64,000 nt of DNA from CBDCWQ01 sp965223435. Lineage in GTDB: Bacteria > Myxococcota > Kuafuiibacteriia > Kuafuiibacteriales > Kuafuiibacteriaceae. Shown piece by piece: positions 1-9,594 of the stretch; position 1 is the first letter of the stretch; every line of letters starts with the position of its first letter. The notes under the pieces were generated by a model. That model made no database searches and was not told the origin of the DNA. It worked only from the letters and a program-made list of their open reading frames with translations. Location: positions 62,001 through 126,000 of the forward strand of contig CBDCWQ010000009.1 in NCBI GenBank assembly GCA_965223435.1, given 5' to 3'. The position numbers and the translations under genes were made by a program.

Positions 1-2233
1 ATTCCCTTCCCGATGCCTACGCCGGCTCCTTGGCGGGTCCCCCCGTCCAGTTGCGCTTAGACCACGGTCTTACGCCCAATAAGGACCCGCGCGCCTTTGG
101 CAAAACCGCGCTGGCCCTGGTTACGCCTGCCGATCTCCTCGAAAAGAGCCGCAGCCTATCCCCCACGCTCGCCACATACGAACCAAAAGCAAATGACGCC
201 GACCTCCATGAACCCGAAGTCGGATCCGAAGCGTGGGAGACCGCAATCCACGAGCTCAGGGCCTACAGCAACGACCTGTTTGCGCTCACCCGAGCGCTAC
301 GCGACCAGTACCAGGCCAGCTGGTGGGACATTTCGAGGGTCCTGAGCTCCGAAATTCGTGAAAGCACAAACCTTGATGTCGAAACACTGTTGATGGTTCG
401 GGAGCTCAACGACATCGAAGACGAAATCGATTGGCTGGGCCACAACACAGTGCCAGAGAGTCCATCATGGCTGCGCAAACAAGCCGAGGGCCTTTCTCCC
501 CTCCGGGAACACCTCGCCGCGAGGACGACGACCATTGCCACCCTCTGGGAGCGAGCCGCCTTTCTTGATGAGGCCCTCCAGAGACGGCTGGAGTACACCT
601 CCCTAAAGGGCCTCGAAACAGCCTATTGGTTGCCCGAGCTTGAGGAGCATGAGAGCCTCTCCGAAGACGATCAAAACCCCGATTTGGGCCCCAATGCCCC
701 TCCAGAGCTCGTTGAACTTCGGGCGTCGGAAGAATTCCTTCGATTTGGCAAAGCCGTCTATCTTGTGGCAACCGCCGAAGACCCCGATAAAGATCCATTG
801 TTCTATGAGTGGACAACCGGTTGCACGGCAGGTGACCTAAGCCTCGCCGACCAAGCACGGGCCGTATTTCGCCCCGTCAACAGCGAGCCATGCACCTTCA
901 AGGTCACGGTTCGCGACAGCCGCGGAGCCCAAGTGCAAGACACCCTGACCATCTCAGTCCCGCGTTGCGCCCTTCCCGCGAACAGCCTTATCAAAGGTCG
1001 GAAACCTGGAAAGGCCTTGAAAACCTGCCGTGGTGGATGGAGCAGGTCTTTTTCGAAGAAGGTGTCGACTACCACATGTATCAAATCCCACGAGGTGGCC
1101 CCTGCCCGGACGGGGAGCTCCTGGTTCCGGTCACAACCGAGAACTACGAGGCCCTCGACCTGGCCCTTGAAGACTTCGACTCACCCTACCTCTACCGAGG
1201 CCGATGGAGCCACTTCAAGCTTCCGGCGTCGCGCGAAATCGCGAGGCTTCCTGGAGGCTTCATCAAGTTTGCGGCCTACGCCGCAAAACCCTGGCTCACC
1301 GAACTCGCCCAAGGCCTCTTCTACATTTGGGCGGGCGATGGCCAAGATCTAAGGACGCTCGCGTTCGAGCGCGGCGAAGCCTGGGGCCGTGCCTTGGCGC
1401 TTCGCGAAAAACAGGGAGAATCCTTGATACACGCCCTGACAACCCTGTCACCGGGTGCGTCGACCCATGCGCCCACCCCGGACGACGACCCCGCTGTTTT
1501 CCACACGGTTTTCAAACAACTCGAAACCCGGCGCGGACACACGGAGGACGCCGTACAAGCCATGGAAACCGCGATGTACGATGAGGGCCGAGGCGTAGTG
1601 GGGCGCGTTGAGACCATCGATTTTGCGCGCTACTTCATCGACGCCTCCATCGATATCCTAGGGGCATACAGTCAGAATCGGCTCCAAGACACCATCGAGA
1701 TGTACGAACAATTGCTGTTCCACGGCGTGCAGCCCGAGTTTCCAGAACTTGAAGAAATGAGGCAGTTCCACCCAGAGCCGTTTGTAGAGATGTACTTCGA
1801 AAAAGTTGAAGAGGGCTTCCAGGCGGGCATCGAGTCGGTGTACCCAAGCATCAAGGCTTACCAAGCGTCGCAAACGCAGTTTCGGTACGTACACATTCTC
1901 CCGAGCGAAAGCGAGGGCCCCTTTCACATCGATGCCACCCAAGAAGACGCTGGCATCGTCTTTCGCGTCGTAAACCTAGGCCGCGGCATGGCCACAGCGT
2001 ACCCCGAAGCCGATCCGGCCATTGTCGACGTCGGCACCTATGTGGTTGATGTGCCCACCTCCAGCACCACGCTGGGCTGGTCTGACATTCGGGTGACCGT
2101 AGATCACGAGCGGTGGCGCCCAGAGGCCGAACCAAAGACCGTGCATGTTCGCTTCGACGTATTCGGCCCATCCCCTCGCTACCGGCTCGACGAAACCCGA
2201 GCCATTGTGATCCACGGAAAAACCCAACGCTAA
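1..2233 (+). CDS. 5'-truncated, frameshifted protein with a PKD/Ig-like domain
   Basis: The reading frame is open to the left edge, so the start lies outside the window and the apparent TTG start at 30 is an artefact. One frame (codons starting at 3, 6, 9...) runs from the edge to about 975. It contains a PKD/Ig-like stretch at about 700-965, with the motifs ATAEDPDKDPLFYEW and FKVTVRDSRG. Protein-like sequence then continues in another frame, from about 970 (LENLPWWMEQVFFEEG) to the TAA at 2231-2233. The switch between 960 and 1020 matches the loss of one base. The C-terminal half is acidic and contains a long helical part (EMYEQLLFHGVQPEFPELEE) and a beta-rich end. I do not recognise the second half. 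PKD-like folds usually occur in exported surface proteins, so an envelope location is likely but not shown. It could also be two overlapping genes, but no start or ribosome site supports that. Confidence 0.55.
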
Positions 2234-2566
2234 CCCCCTCTGAACCGGCGGCCGGTCTTTCAACCGTCTCCCCACCAGGGCCCCGGACCAAGTCCGAACC
2301 ACAACCCAACCACCAAGGATGCCTGCCGGGATGGCGGACAACCCGTCCGAAAGGGCAAACACATCACTAGCCCCCCCCTTAGAGCTGTTCTTTGGGGTCT
2401 CGTAGCCTTCGGCTCCCGCAAGAACCCAGGGCAGGCTCTTCGCATCCCGTGTTTTCAAAGGACAACACGGGTTCCACTTGTTTCCCAGACCAAGCAAGCG
2501 CCAAGACGATGTGTTGTGCGGTCAGGGAACAGCAACAATGGCACGAGGTGTGCATCGCTGGCGTAC
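2234..2566. other. intergenic region with one strong hairpin
   Basis: 333 bases without a convincing gene. A perfect 8-bp stem with a 10-base loop (CCCGTGTT at 2446-2453 pairing with AACACGGG at 2464-2471) stands about 100 bases before the next gene. It is not followed by a T run, so it is more likely leader structure than an intrinsic terminator. A small AGCC-TTC-GGCT hairpin lies near 2404. Otherwise I see nothing here. Confidence 0.5.
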
Positions 2567-4096
2567 ATGAGACAACTTGGCTCGTTTCCACAACGCGTGC
2601 CGGCCTTGGGGCCCAGGGCACCGATTCTGTACCTCACAATGACCTTTTTGGGCTTGGCGTGTCACCCTGTGGGTACAGAGAACTTCAACAGCGAGATCGA
2701 TGGACTCTCTCAGTCTTGTCGGAGCACGCACCACTACCAGGGAGATTGCCTTATGGACAAAGTCACGGACTGTGGCCAAGGCATAAAGACCAAGAAGTCA
2801 GATGTCAACCCGGACGACGCGGCTTGCCAGGGCCCCCGCCGCGTTCTGGAGTACCAAGACCAGGTGCTTGTGCGCACTCGGAAATATTTCAAAAAGAGCG
2901 GTTGCCTGGCCGAAGAAACCTCACAACAACCCTACAGTGCTTACCAGGTCGAAACCAAATGTTACGTGCCGCCCCAAGGCACGATCTGTGAGGAAGACGA
3001 GCTTGTTTGCCACAAAAATCGCATCAAGCGCACCATCACCCAGCGATACCCATCCAGCGCAATCACAAGAACCTGGTCTACGACTTACCGAAAGGATGGA
3101 ACGAAATCCTCGTTCGTTCGAAACTACGACGGAAGCAAAAGAACCCAATTGAAGCTCACGTTCGAAGAAGACGGGCAGCATTTCTCGAACCGGACCGACT
3201 ACTCGGAAGACGGTCAGGTGATCTCGGTGTGGAAGTTTAAGCACGACAAGAAAACGATGGCTTGTCAAGCCGTGTTCAAAAAGGATGTCCAAAACGATGG
3301 GCCCAACGGCGAAATGGTGCCGGTGGTTTCGGGACAAACCGTGGGCGGTTTTGCGCGTTGCGACGCGCTCAGTCGAGACTGGAATATGCTAGAAGTGCCC
3401 CGAACCGGAAGCAGGCTGAACATTCCGGGAGTCAAGGTAGCCAACGAAGTGGAGGTCGTCGATGCAGAGTGGGTGGGCGCTCAAGATCTCACAAAGGTCA
3501 AACTGAAGATCAAGTTCTCAAGTTCGAAACCGACGACGGTATACACCCAGGTCGCAACGGATCAGAATGGCAACCATGTTGTCGCGAGAAGAGCGCGAGA
3601 CGGAAACCATCCATCAGAGACCTGGAAAACGTCGAAGCGCGTCCACTATTCGGGCCTCAACATTCGAAGCGACTCGGTCGATACCCAAACCATCTCGGTT
3701 TTCTACCACGATGATGGCATCCGCGGTGACCGGAGCAACGATCGTGTCACCGTACGCCGGGCTCAGTGGGATCGCATGGAGCGTGTATGTAAGATGGGTT
3801 CGAACCGAAAATGCCTTGGGGGCGCCCGGTGGAAAGGGCACAGGCACTTTCGCGTAGTCCATATTGTCGACCGTCGCCCCGAAAAAACCACCACGGTGTA
3901 CTCCAAGTACCAAGAAGAAACCGGATACGGTGGCACTGCGAACGGGCACTACACCCTCCGTCAGGTCAAGGACAAACGAACCTCCACCGAACGGATCGGT
4001 CAGTTTCCGCTCTGCGGGCTTCAGCCCGTTCCCGGCTCCATCTTCCAACGCGCATCCATTGCCCACAACGTCCGCAAAGGGTTCGAGTGTCAGTAG
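2567..4096 (+). CDS. hypothetical lipoprotein, 509 residues
   Basis: The ATG at 2567 gives an N-terminus with a hydrophobic run ending in LGLAC, a good lipobox, so the mature protein should be lipidated and exported. A GTG at 2516 is in frame but would lengthen the n-region. The mature part is rich in Thr, Lys, Asp and paired Cys. It contains repeated short beta-type phrases such as TTVYTQVATDQNGNH and TTTVYSKYQEETG, which look like strands of a beta-sheet protein. No family is recognised. It ends 71 bases before another lipoprotein gene on the same strand, so the two may be co-transcribed. The processing and substrate are unknown. Confidence 0.75.
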   Translation: MRQLGSFPQRVPALGPRAPILYLTMTFLGLACHPVGTENFNSEIDGLSQSCRSTHHYQGDCLMDKVTDCGQGIKTKKSDVNPDDAACQGPRRVLEYQDQVLVRTRKYFKKSGCLAEETSQQPYSAYQVETKCYVPPQGTICEEDELVCHKNRIKRTITQRYPSSAITRTWSTTYRKDGTKSSFVRNYDGSKRTQLKLTFEEDGQHFSNRTDYSEDGQVISVWKFKHDKKTMACQAVFKKDVQNDGPNGEMVPVVSGQTVGGFARCDALSRDWNMLEVPRTGSRLNIPGVKVANEVEVVDAEWVGAQDLTKVKLKIKFSSSKPTTVYTQVATDQNGNHVVARRARDGNHPSETWKTSKRVHYSGLNIRSDSVDTQTISVFYHDDGIRGDRSNDRVTVRRAQWDRMERVCKMGSNRKCLGGARWKGHRHFRVVHIVDRRPEKTTTVYSKYQEETGYGGTANGHYTLRQVKDKRTSTERIGQFPLCGLQPVPGSIFQRASIAHNVRKGFECQ

Positions 4097-4167
4097 AAAA
4101 GACAGAACGGACGCACGACGAATTCCCCCAGCCAAATTTTTTGTTCAAAGAGCAGCCAGTCTATAAA

Positions 4168-7100
4168 ATGGGACGAAGACAGTACAACAACAGCATAGAA
4201 CGAACGCCCGCGCGTGTTTATGGTCTGTGTTGCTATCGACGGGCAGTAGCGATCCTTACCATCGTGGCCTCCGCCTGCGGGCCAAAAGCCACATACATTG
4301 ACAATGCCAACAAAGCCGAACAAAAGCCCCCCCAAAGCAAGAGCCCCACACAAAGCGAAACCAAACCGACCCATACCCATCAAGGGAAGAACACGGCCGC
4401 GAGTGTTCCTCTGACGCGTCACTTGGAATTTCCCGAGCTCCGCATGACCGCCCTCGGGGCCCTTCCCATGGGTGCTAAGACTATGGAAGGTGAGCCCACG
4501 GGAAACGTGACGGTCACCAACCGGGGCCGGACAATCTGTTTGGCCGGAAACAATCTCCGAGGTCTGCGCCTCGCCAAACCATACGCTCTTTCCGCATCAA
4601 CCGTTTTGGAGTTCGAATATCGAAGCAATGGCGGACCCGCAAAAGTCCACGCCATTGGGCTCGATAACCAAACCGGAGCGGTACCGGCTGCCGACCGTGG
4701 GTACCAGATCTTAGGGACCCAAACCTCAAGCTACCGGGACACCCATCAAGAATACAAACAAAGTGGAGCGTTTCAGCGCTACCAAATCCCCGTGGCCGAA
4801 CTCCGCTCAGCCGGGCTTGAGCACGCAAGCTATGTGTTCCTTGTGAATCGAACCGACCGAGGCATTCAAGACTCGGCTTGTTTTCGCAACATTCGGCTGC
4901 GGGAACCTCTGCCCATCAAGGCCAAGCACCTGGTCGCGCACCCGCCGCAGGACGCGAAACCCCCAGATGAAACAAGACCTGATGCCTTGTCGTTTTGCGT
5001 CTCCGGAAAAACCGGGTCTGCGGTTTCGCTGACGCCTGCGTACCAGGTCACGCCGCGTACCGTCATCGAGTTTGACGTAGCCTCTGTCGGACAAGAAACC
5101 ATCACTGGAAGGCTGGGCTTTCACACCGCCCTTGAGGAAACGCCCCATGCCGCACGCACAGTGACTTTTGATCACCCGGTTGGCGACCCATTCCAACGCC
5201 AAAAAGTGGCGATGGGCAAGATGATCCCCAAAAGCGATCACCGTGCCTTTCCCAATCTTTTCTTTTTCGGCGATTCCAAGGCGAGCCCAAACTCGAAGCT
5301 GTGTTTCAAGAACGTTGAGATCTACGAGGCCGTATCTCGCCCCATAGACTTCAGCGCTTCACCGATTCTGCCCTACGCGCCTTATCCCGAGCTGGGGGAT
5401 AAAGACGGCAGCGCAACCACGCAACTTGGGGGCCGCGCAATATGTCTTCGCGGAAACAGCTGGAAGGCACTCAAGCTGCTCGATTCCTACGAGGTCACGT
5501 CCCAGACATTCATGGAGTTCGATTTCAAAAGCGACGGTGCAACCGCCGAGATCAATGGCGTCGGGCTCGACACCCAAACCCAAAAAATCCCTCCCAAGGG
5601 TCGTACGATCCAGGTCGCCGGGTCTCAAGCCCTCGCAACCAGCCTGAAAGGCCACTCCGGCTATTCTATGAGCGGGCGTTATCAGCGCTTCCGAATCCCC
5701 ATTGGGCAATCGTACGCAAGCCAGGACATCAAGGTGTTTGATCACATCTACTTTGTCAACGACGGTGACCTTGGACAAAAAACCTCGGTCTGCTATCGCG
5801 ATGTCCGGTTGTTCGAGCAGGGAACTCCAAACTACCCCGACACCATCGACACCTTGACCGTCAACTTCCGAACCGGCAGCCATCAATTCGCAGGAACGGA
5901 TCACCGTCACGATCTTCGGGTCTGCCTGAACAATAACTTTTGCCGAAGGCTCAGCCTTCCACAGATGGAGGCGTGGCGAAACCGTGGCGATGCCCGAAAA
6001 GGCGAATTTGACCCCGTCAAAGAACCCGTCACTGGCTTCCAACCGGGAAAAGTGGGCGTGTACCATTTCAAAAACCTCGGCCTCCCTCGCTCCGCCGTGG
6101 ACCGAGTCGAGATCCGATCCACAAACGGGACAAACGCGCTCAACGCCGCATGTATACAGCTCAGCTTTGATGGGCAGCCGGTCTATTGCAGCAAAACCAT
6201 GGAGTCCATATGGTTTGGCTCCGACCAAAACGAACACCAACGCTGGCGCGACCCCCAAGGTCTGCAGACGACTTGCAACAGCTGCAGCGATACACCCATT
6301 TCCCATGGTCCGATGCTCGGGGCCGTAGATACGCAAGTGGCCCGCATATGGCTGAGGACAGACAGCACACGACGCGTGACCATTCGAACCTCGAAAAGCC
6401 CCGATCTGAAGCACAGCCAAGCGGTGGCCTCGTCGTACCCATCACCAAACGACGACTTCACAACCGTGCTCGAAGTCCCCGCAAGCCCGGACCCCAATCA
6501 AGAGATCTACTACGGCATTGCCATCGACGGGAAACTGCACGGTCCGACTCGCTCGCTGCCGCGTGCCCCACGCAAAGGTGGCATGGTGAACCGCTTTGCG
6601 TTTGGCTCCTGCTCACGCTTTCCCGAACAACCCATATTCGATGCCGTCGCCGCCTACAAACCGGACCTCTTTATTTTTGGCGGTGACAACCACTACGCGG
6701 ACAGCAGCAACATCGAAGCCCTCCGCTGGTTTTACCGTAGGAGCCGAGACATGAAAGAGCAAGCCAACGTCATGGAGAACACACCCACGCTTGCCATTTG
6801 GGACGATCACGATTTTCTCGGTGACAACACCACGGGCCTCACGCCGGGCAGGAACAAAACCTTGCGCGTCTTCCGGGAGTATTGGGCGAACCGAACGTAT
6901 GGTGGGACCACCGCCAAGGGCGTATTTGGTGTGCACCGCTGGGGCGACGTCGAATTCTTTCTGCTCGACAACCGTTACCACCAAGGGGTCACCCCGGGTT
7001 CGATGTTTGGCCCTGAGCAACGCACCTGGCTCCTAAGCGCCCTACGCGCATCGAAAGCCACCTTCAAATTCCTGGTCACCGGCGTGGTTTGGTCCCGTGA

Positions 7101-7458
7101 CCACGACTGGGACAAACTGGGGCTCGAGGCAGATCGCAATGCCGTTCTCGAGGCGGTGGCACAAGTTCCAGGAGTCGTTGTACTGTCTGGAGACATCCAT
7201 CGAACCCAGATCACCCAGATTCCAAAGTCCAGGTCGTACCGCGTCCTGGAACTCACTTCTTCCGGTTTGGCCAACTTCCACAGCACGTGCCCCGCCCCCG
7301 CCCGCCAAGAAGAGATCTATTGCACCGACAAAGACAGCTTTATCGGCGTGGAAGTCGACACCACCCGACCCGATCCGGAGCTCCGTGTTCACGTCTTCGA
7401 TATCCATGGCGATGTCCTGCATACCAATACCTTCCGACATTCCGAGTTTGTTCCCTAG
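4168..7458 (+). CDS. multidomain lipoprotein with C-terminal PhoD-like phosphatase domain
   Basis: 1096 residues from the ATG at 4168; upstream in-frame codons overlap the previous gene. The N-terminus ends in VASAC, a lipobox. Then come a low-complexity Lys/Pro/Ser linker, two related beta-sandwich modules (about residues 85-246 and 393-549, sharing GRxICLxGN and FxEFxxKS-like phrases), a degenerate module between them (272-388), and a PLAT/LH2-like stretch (about 564-674). The C-terminal 300 residues resemble PhoD/metallophosphatase proteins: FAFGSCSR, FGGDNHYAD, IWDDHDFLGDN and VLSGDIHRTQ are the expected metal and active-site segments. Known PhoD-like enzymes cleave phosphodi- or monoesters outside the cytoplasm. 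The sandwich modules look carbohydrate-binding, so a glycan-anchored surface phosphatase is a reasonable inference. No Tat motif is present; lipidation replaces it. Confidence 0.8.
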   Translation: MGRRQYNNSIERTPARVYGLCCYRRAVAILTIVASACGPKATYIDNANKAEQKPPQSKSPTQSETKPTHTHQGKNTAASVPLTRHLEFPELRMTALGALPMGAKTMEGEPTGNVTVTNRGRTICLAGNNLRGLRLAKPYALSASTVLEFEYRSNGGPAKVHAIGLDNQTGAVPAADRGYQILGTQTSSYRDTHQEYKQSGAFQRYQIPVAELRSAGLEHASYVFLVNRTDRGIQDSACFRNIRLREPLPIKAKHLVAHPPQDAKPPDETRPDALSFCVSGKTGSAVSLTPAYQVTPRTVIEFDVASVGQETITGRLGFHTALEETPHAARTVTFDHPVGDPFQRQKVAMGKMIPKSDHRAFPNLFFFGDSKASPNSKLCFKNVEIYEAVSRPIDFSASPILPYAPYPELGDKDGSATTQLGGRAICLRGNSWKALKLLDSYEVTSQTFMEFDFKSDGATAEINGVGLDTQTQKIPPKGRTIQVAGSQALATSLKGHSGYSMSGRYQRFRIPIGQSYASQDIKVFDHIYFVNDGDLGQKTSVCYRDVRLFEQGTPNYPDTIDTLTVNFRTGSHQFAGTDHRHDLRVCLNNNFCRRLSLPQMEAWRNRGDARKGEFDPVKEPVTGFQPGKVGVYHFKNLGLPRSAVDRVEIRSTNGTNALNAACIQLSFDGQPVYCSKTMESIWFGSDQNEHQRWRDPQGLQTTCNSCSDTPISHGPMLGAVDTQVARIWLRTDSTRRVTIRTSKSPDLKHSQAVASSYPSPNDDFTTVLEVPASPDPNQEIYYGIAIDGKLHGPTRSLPRAPRKGGMVNRFAFGSCSRFPEQPIFDAVAAYKPDLFIFGGDNHYADSSNIEALRWFYRRSRDMKEQANVMENTPTLAIWDDHDFLGDNTTGLTPGRNKTLRVFREYWANRTYGGTTAKGVFGVHRWGDVEFFLLDNRYHQGVTPGSMFGPEQRTWLLSALRASKATFKFLVTGVVWSRDHDWDKLGLEADRNAVLEAVAQVPGVVVLSGDIHRTQITQIPKSRSYRVLELTSSGLANFHSTCPAPARQEEIYCTDKDSFIGVEVDTTRPDPELRVHVFDIHGDVLHTNTFRHSEFVP

Positions 7459-7779
7459 CGTCGGCCTTCGGCCCCAACATGCGCCAAACTCGACCCCCGG
7501 GGAACCTCAACGTCCCGTTCGGGGCAGGTCCAACCCACACCCATACCGTGACCTCGGTGGAGTGCTGAAAGGACCTGCCCCGACAGGGTGACAAAACCAC
7601 ACCCAAACCCCAACCAACCGCAGCGACTGAAAGCCCTCACAGGGCCGCGGGAGCCAGCAGTCTATCTATCTCACGGGCGTCCTTCACCGCATCGTCCCCC
7701 AACCCTAAGCTATCGGGACCGGGACGACGGACCGGGACCAGGACCGGGCAAGTCGGATCTTATCTCTTGTGGACCGGAA
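7459..7779. other. region between convergent genes with inverted repeat and short direct repeats
   Basis: 321 bases between two gene ends. CGGCCTTCGGCC follows the upstream stop almost directly and can form a hairpin. A perfect 12-bp inverted repeat (7520-7531 with 7571-7582, arms CGGGGCAGGTCC) encloses 39 bases. Three near-tandem copies of GGACCGGGA lie at 7716-7748. I find no gene. Confidence 0.5.
7520..7582. terminator. 12-bp inverted repeat between convergent genes
   Basis: The arms CGGGGCAGGTCC (7520-7531) and its exact complement (7571-7582) can form a GC-rich stem with a 39-base loop. Position between two convergent genes suggests a bidirectional terminator. No T tract follows on either strand, so a protein-binding or structural role is possible. 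Confidence 0.35.
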
Positions 7780-8811
7780 CTAGCCGCCGGTTGAAGACGG
7801 TTCCAGTCGGGGCCGGAGCGTGTTGCGTTTCCGAAGGATGTTTCGAAACTGGTCGCCCGCAAGACCGGTTCGAATGGAGCTTACCCGTTGCTTGACCGTC
7901 AGTTGAACCCGCTGGGCACCTCGACCGACGGCGATCGTGCTCTTCAGTTCCGCCGGTTTTTCCACCACGAACTCAGAAAGAATCTGCGCCGGTCCGGAAA
8001 TGAGGGGCGACATGCGCACCACGGCCCCATCGACCTCGTAGGCCCCGACCAATACTTCGCCCTGAAAACCATCGCAGGTGGTGAGAAACCGAAAACGCTT
8101 GTTGGGTGAAAACTCCCAGACCGCGTACGCAAAGCGACAGGTCTCTATGGCGGCCAAAAGAGAAGCTTGGCGGCTCTGTTTGTTCACCAAAACCTCAGGA
8201 AGACCTTCGGCGGTGATCGTCAGTCCTTCGGCCGTCAAGCGCCGAAGAGCAGGAATGTCGGGCGAAGCCTGTCCGGAGGCGAACACCTTGGGCCGCTTCG
8301 TCTTGGGAGCCGCGGCCAAGGGCTTTGGCGTCGGCGCGCGAGGGGCAACGTCGGCGCCCTCGGTCTCGGGTAGGTCATCCATGAGCAGATTCGCGACCGT
8401 TAAGGCCACGGTGGCCAAACCGAGAAGCAACACCAAGACCACTTGCACAGCTTTCTTTTCGGCACGCGCATCTCGAGCCCGGCGCTTCGCTCGATACGCT
8501 CTGTGAGAAACGGCAGCGCCATCGGTCTCGCCGCCGGAGGCCACCGCATGTCCATAGGCCTGATGTCCAAACGAAGCCCCTGATGATGTCTCGCCCGGTG
8601 GACCGTCCGGCACCGTGGTGAAGTGCACATCTTTGGACCTGGGTTCGGTGGCAGCACCGAGGTCCAGATCTTGGCGCTCGGCGCCGGGCACGCTGTTTTC
8701 AGGTTCATCCCGGCGACTATCCGATCGCTCTTGCGGAAGATGCGCCTCCCCCGCAAAGGCACGCGCCTCGCCCGACCCTGGATCGGAATCAGACGGATTG
8801 TGGGGAGCCAT
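7780..8811 (-). CDS. hypothetical single-pass anchored protein
   Basis: 343 residues from the ATG at 8811, which begins MAPHNPSDSDPGS; in-frame codons upstream give a Gly/Pro-rich sequence typical of non-coding DNA. The first 115 residues are hydrophilic and disordered-looking. They are followed by a basic stretch (RAKRRARDARAEKKA) and one membrane helix (VQVVLVLLLGLATVALTVANLL), so the long N-terminus should be cytoplasmic. A Pro/Lys linker leads to a periplasmic domain of about 150 residues containing two Cys. No family is recognised. The layout (cytoplasmic tail, one helix, periplasmic domain) recalls envelope anchors, but no function can be assigned. It is divergent from the outer-membrane gene at 8989. 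Confidence 0.65.
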   Translation of the reverse strand: MAPHNPSDSDPGSGEARAFAGEAHLPQERSDSRRDEPENSVPGAERQDLDLGAATEPRSKDVHFTTVPDGPPGETSSGASFGHQAYGHAVASGGETDGAAVSHRAYRAKRRARDARAEKKAVQVVLVLLLGLATVALTVANLLMDDLPETEGADVAPRAPTPKPLAAAPKTKRPKVFASGQASPDIPALRRLTAEGLTITAEGLPEVLVNKQSRQASLLAAIETCRFAYAVWEFSPNKRFRFLTTCDGFQGEVLVGAYEVDGAVVRMSPLISGPAQILSEFVVEKPAELKSTIAVGRGAQRVQLTVKQRVSSIRTGLAGDQFRNILRKRNTLRPRLEPSSTGG

Positions 8812-8988
8812 GCGGGCATCGTACCGGGGCGTGGTGGGGAAACCAAGAACCAAACCCCTCCCGGGGCCACCGCCCGTGCCCAACGCGCGTATCCCCGGCC
8901 CTCCGGGCGGACAGCGCCCCATCGGCGGGTCTGGACCTGACCGAAACGGACTTTATTCGGGCGGGCTTGTATGTTCTTTTGCGCCCCG

Positions 8989-9594
8989 ATGGACACCAAA
9001 AACAAACTCTTGGTCGTGGCGTGTATGGGCCTGGTCTGGTCTTCAAGTGCCGAGGCGCAGACACCCCAATCCGGCAGACGGCACACCGGATTTTTTCTGA
9101 GGCTGAGCGCTGGCCTCGGGGGAACCCACGCTTCACTGAACACCGAACCCAAGATCACCCTGACCGGGCCGGGCCTGGTGTCATCCGTCGCGATCGGAGG
9201 CGCACTCACCGAGAACTTCATCCTCCATGCAGATTTCTTTGGGGGCACAGCGTTCTCCCCCAAGATCAAGCAGGGCGGACGAGAAATCGGAACCATCAAT
9301 GCCGATCTGTCTCTGTCGGGACTGGGTATCGGCGTGACCTACTACGTGATGCCCATGAACCTCTACCTATCTGGTTCGGTCGGTTTTGGCGTAGGCACTT
9401 TGGAAGTCACCCTCGGCGAGCTCAGCACCGACGTCGGCTTTGCGGGTTCAGTGATGGTTGGCAAAGAATGGTGGGTCAGCGACGAGTGGGGCCTCGGGGT
9501 CGCCGGACAATTCATGTATATGCGCCTCCCGGACCAAAACGTCGACGTCGATGGTCTTGCGGGCGGAATCCTTTTTTCGGCAACCTACAACTGA
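8989..9594 (+). CDS. predicted outer-membrane beta-barrel protein
   Basis: 201 residues from the ATG at 8989. The start at MDTKNKLLVVACMGLVWSSS gives a clean signal peptide ending near AEA; an upstream in-frame codon at 8971 would add residues before it. The mature part is made of alternating hydrophobic and glycine-rich strands (LSGLGIGVTYYVMP, LYLSGSVGFGVGTLEV, GLGVAGQFMYMRL) and ends in a hydrophobic strand finishing SATYN, as in OmpA/OmpX-like eight-stranded barrels. The family is not identified more closely. Its last ten bases overlap the end of lgt on the other strand. Confidence 0.7.
   Translation: MDTKNKLLVVACMGLVWSSSAEAQTPQSGRRHTGFFLRLSAGLGGTHASLNTEPKITLTGPGLVSSVAIGGALTENFILHADFFGGTAFSPKIKQGGREIGTINADLSLSGLGIGVTYYVMPMNLYLSGSVGFGVGTLEVTLGELSTDVGFAGSVMVGKEWWVSDEWGLGVAGQFMYMRLPDQNVDVDGLAGGILFSATYN

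Noticed and set aside
30..1352. A separate gene starting at the TTG at 30
   Set aside because: The frame is open to the window edge, and its last 350 bases are outside the protein-like part.
3811..4167. Upstream start for the PhoD-like lipoprotein
   Set aside because: The extension overlaps the previous gene and is Arg/Pro-rich; the ATG at 4168 gives a proper lipoprotein signal.
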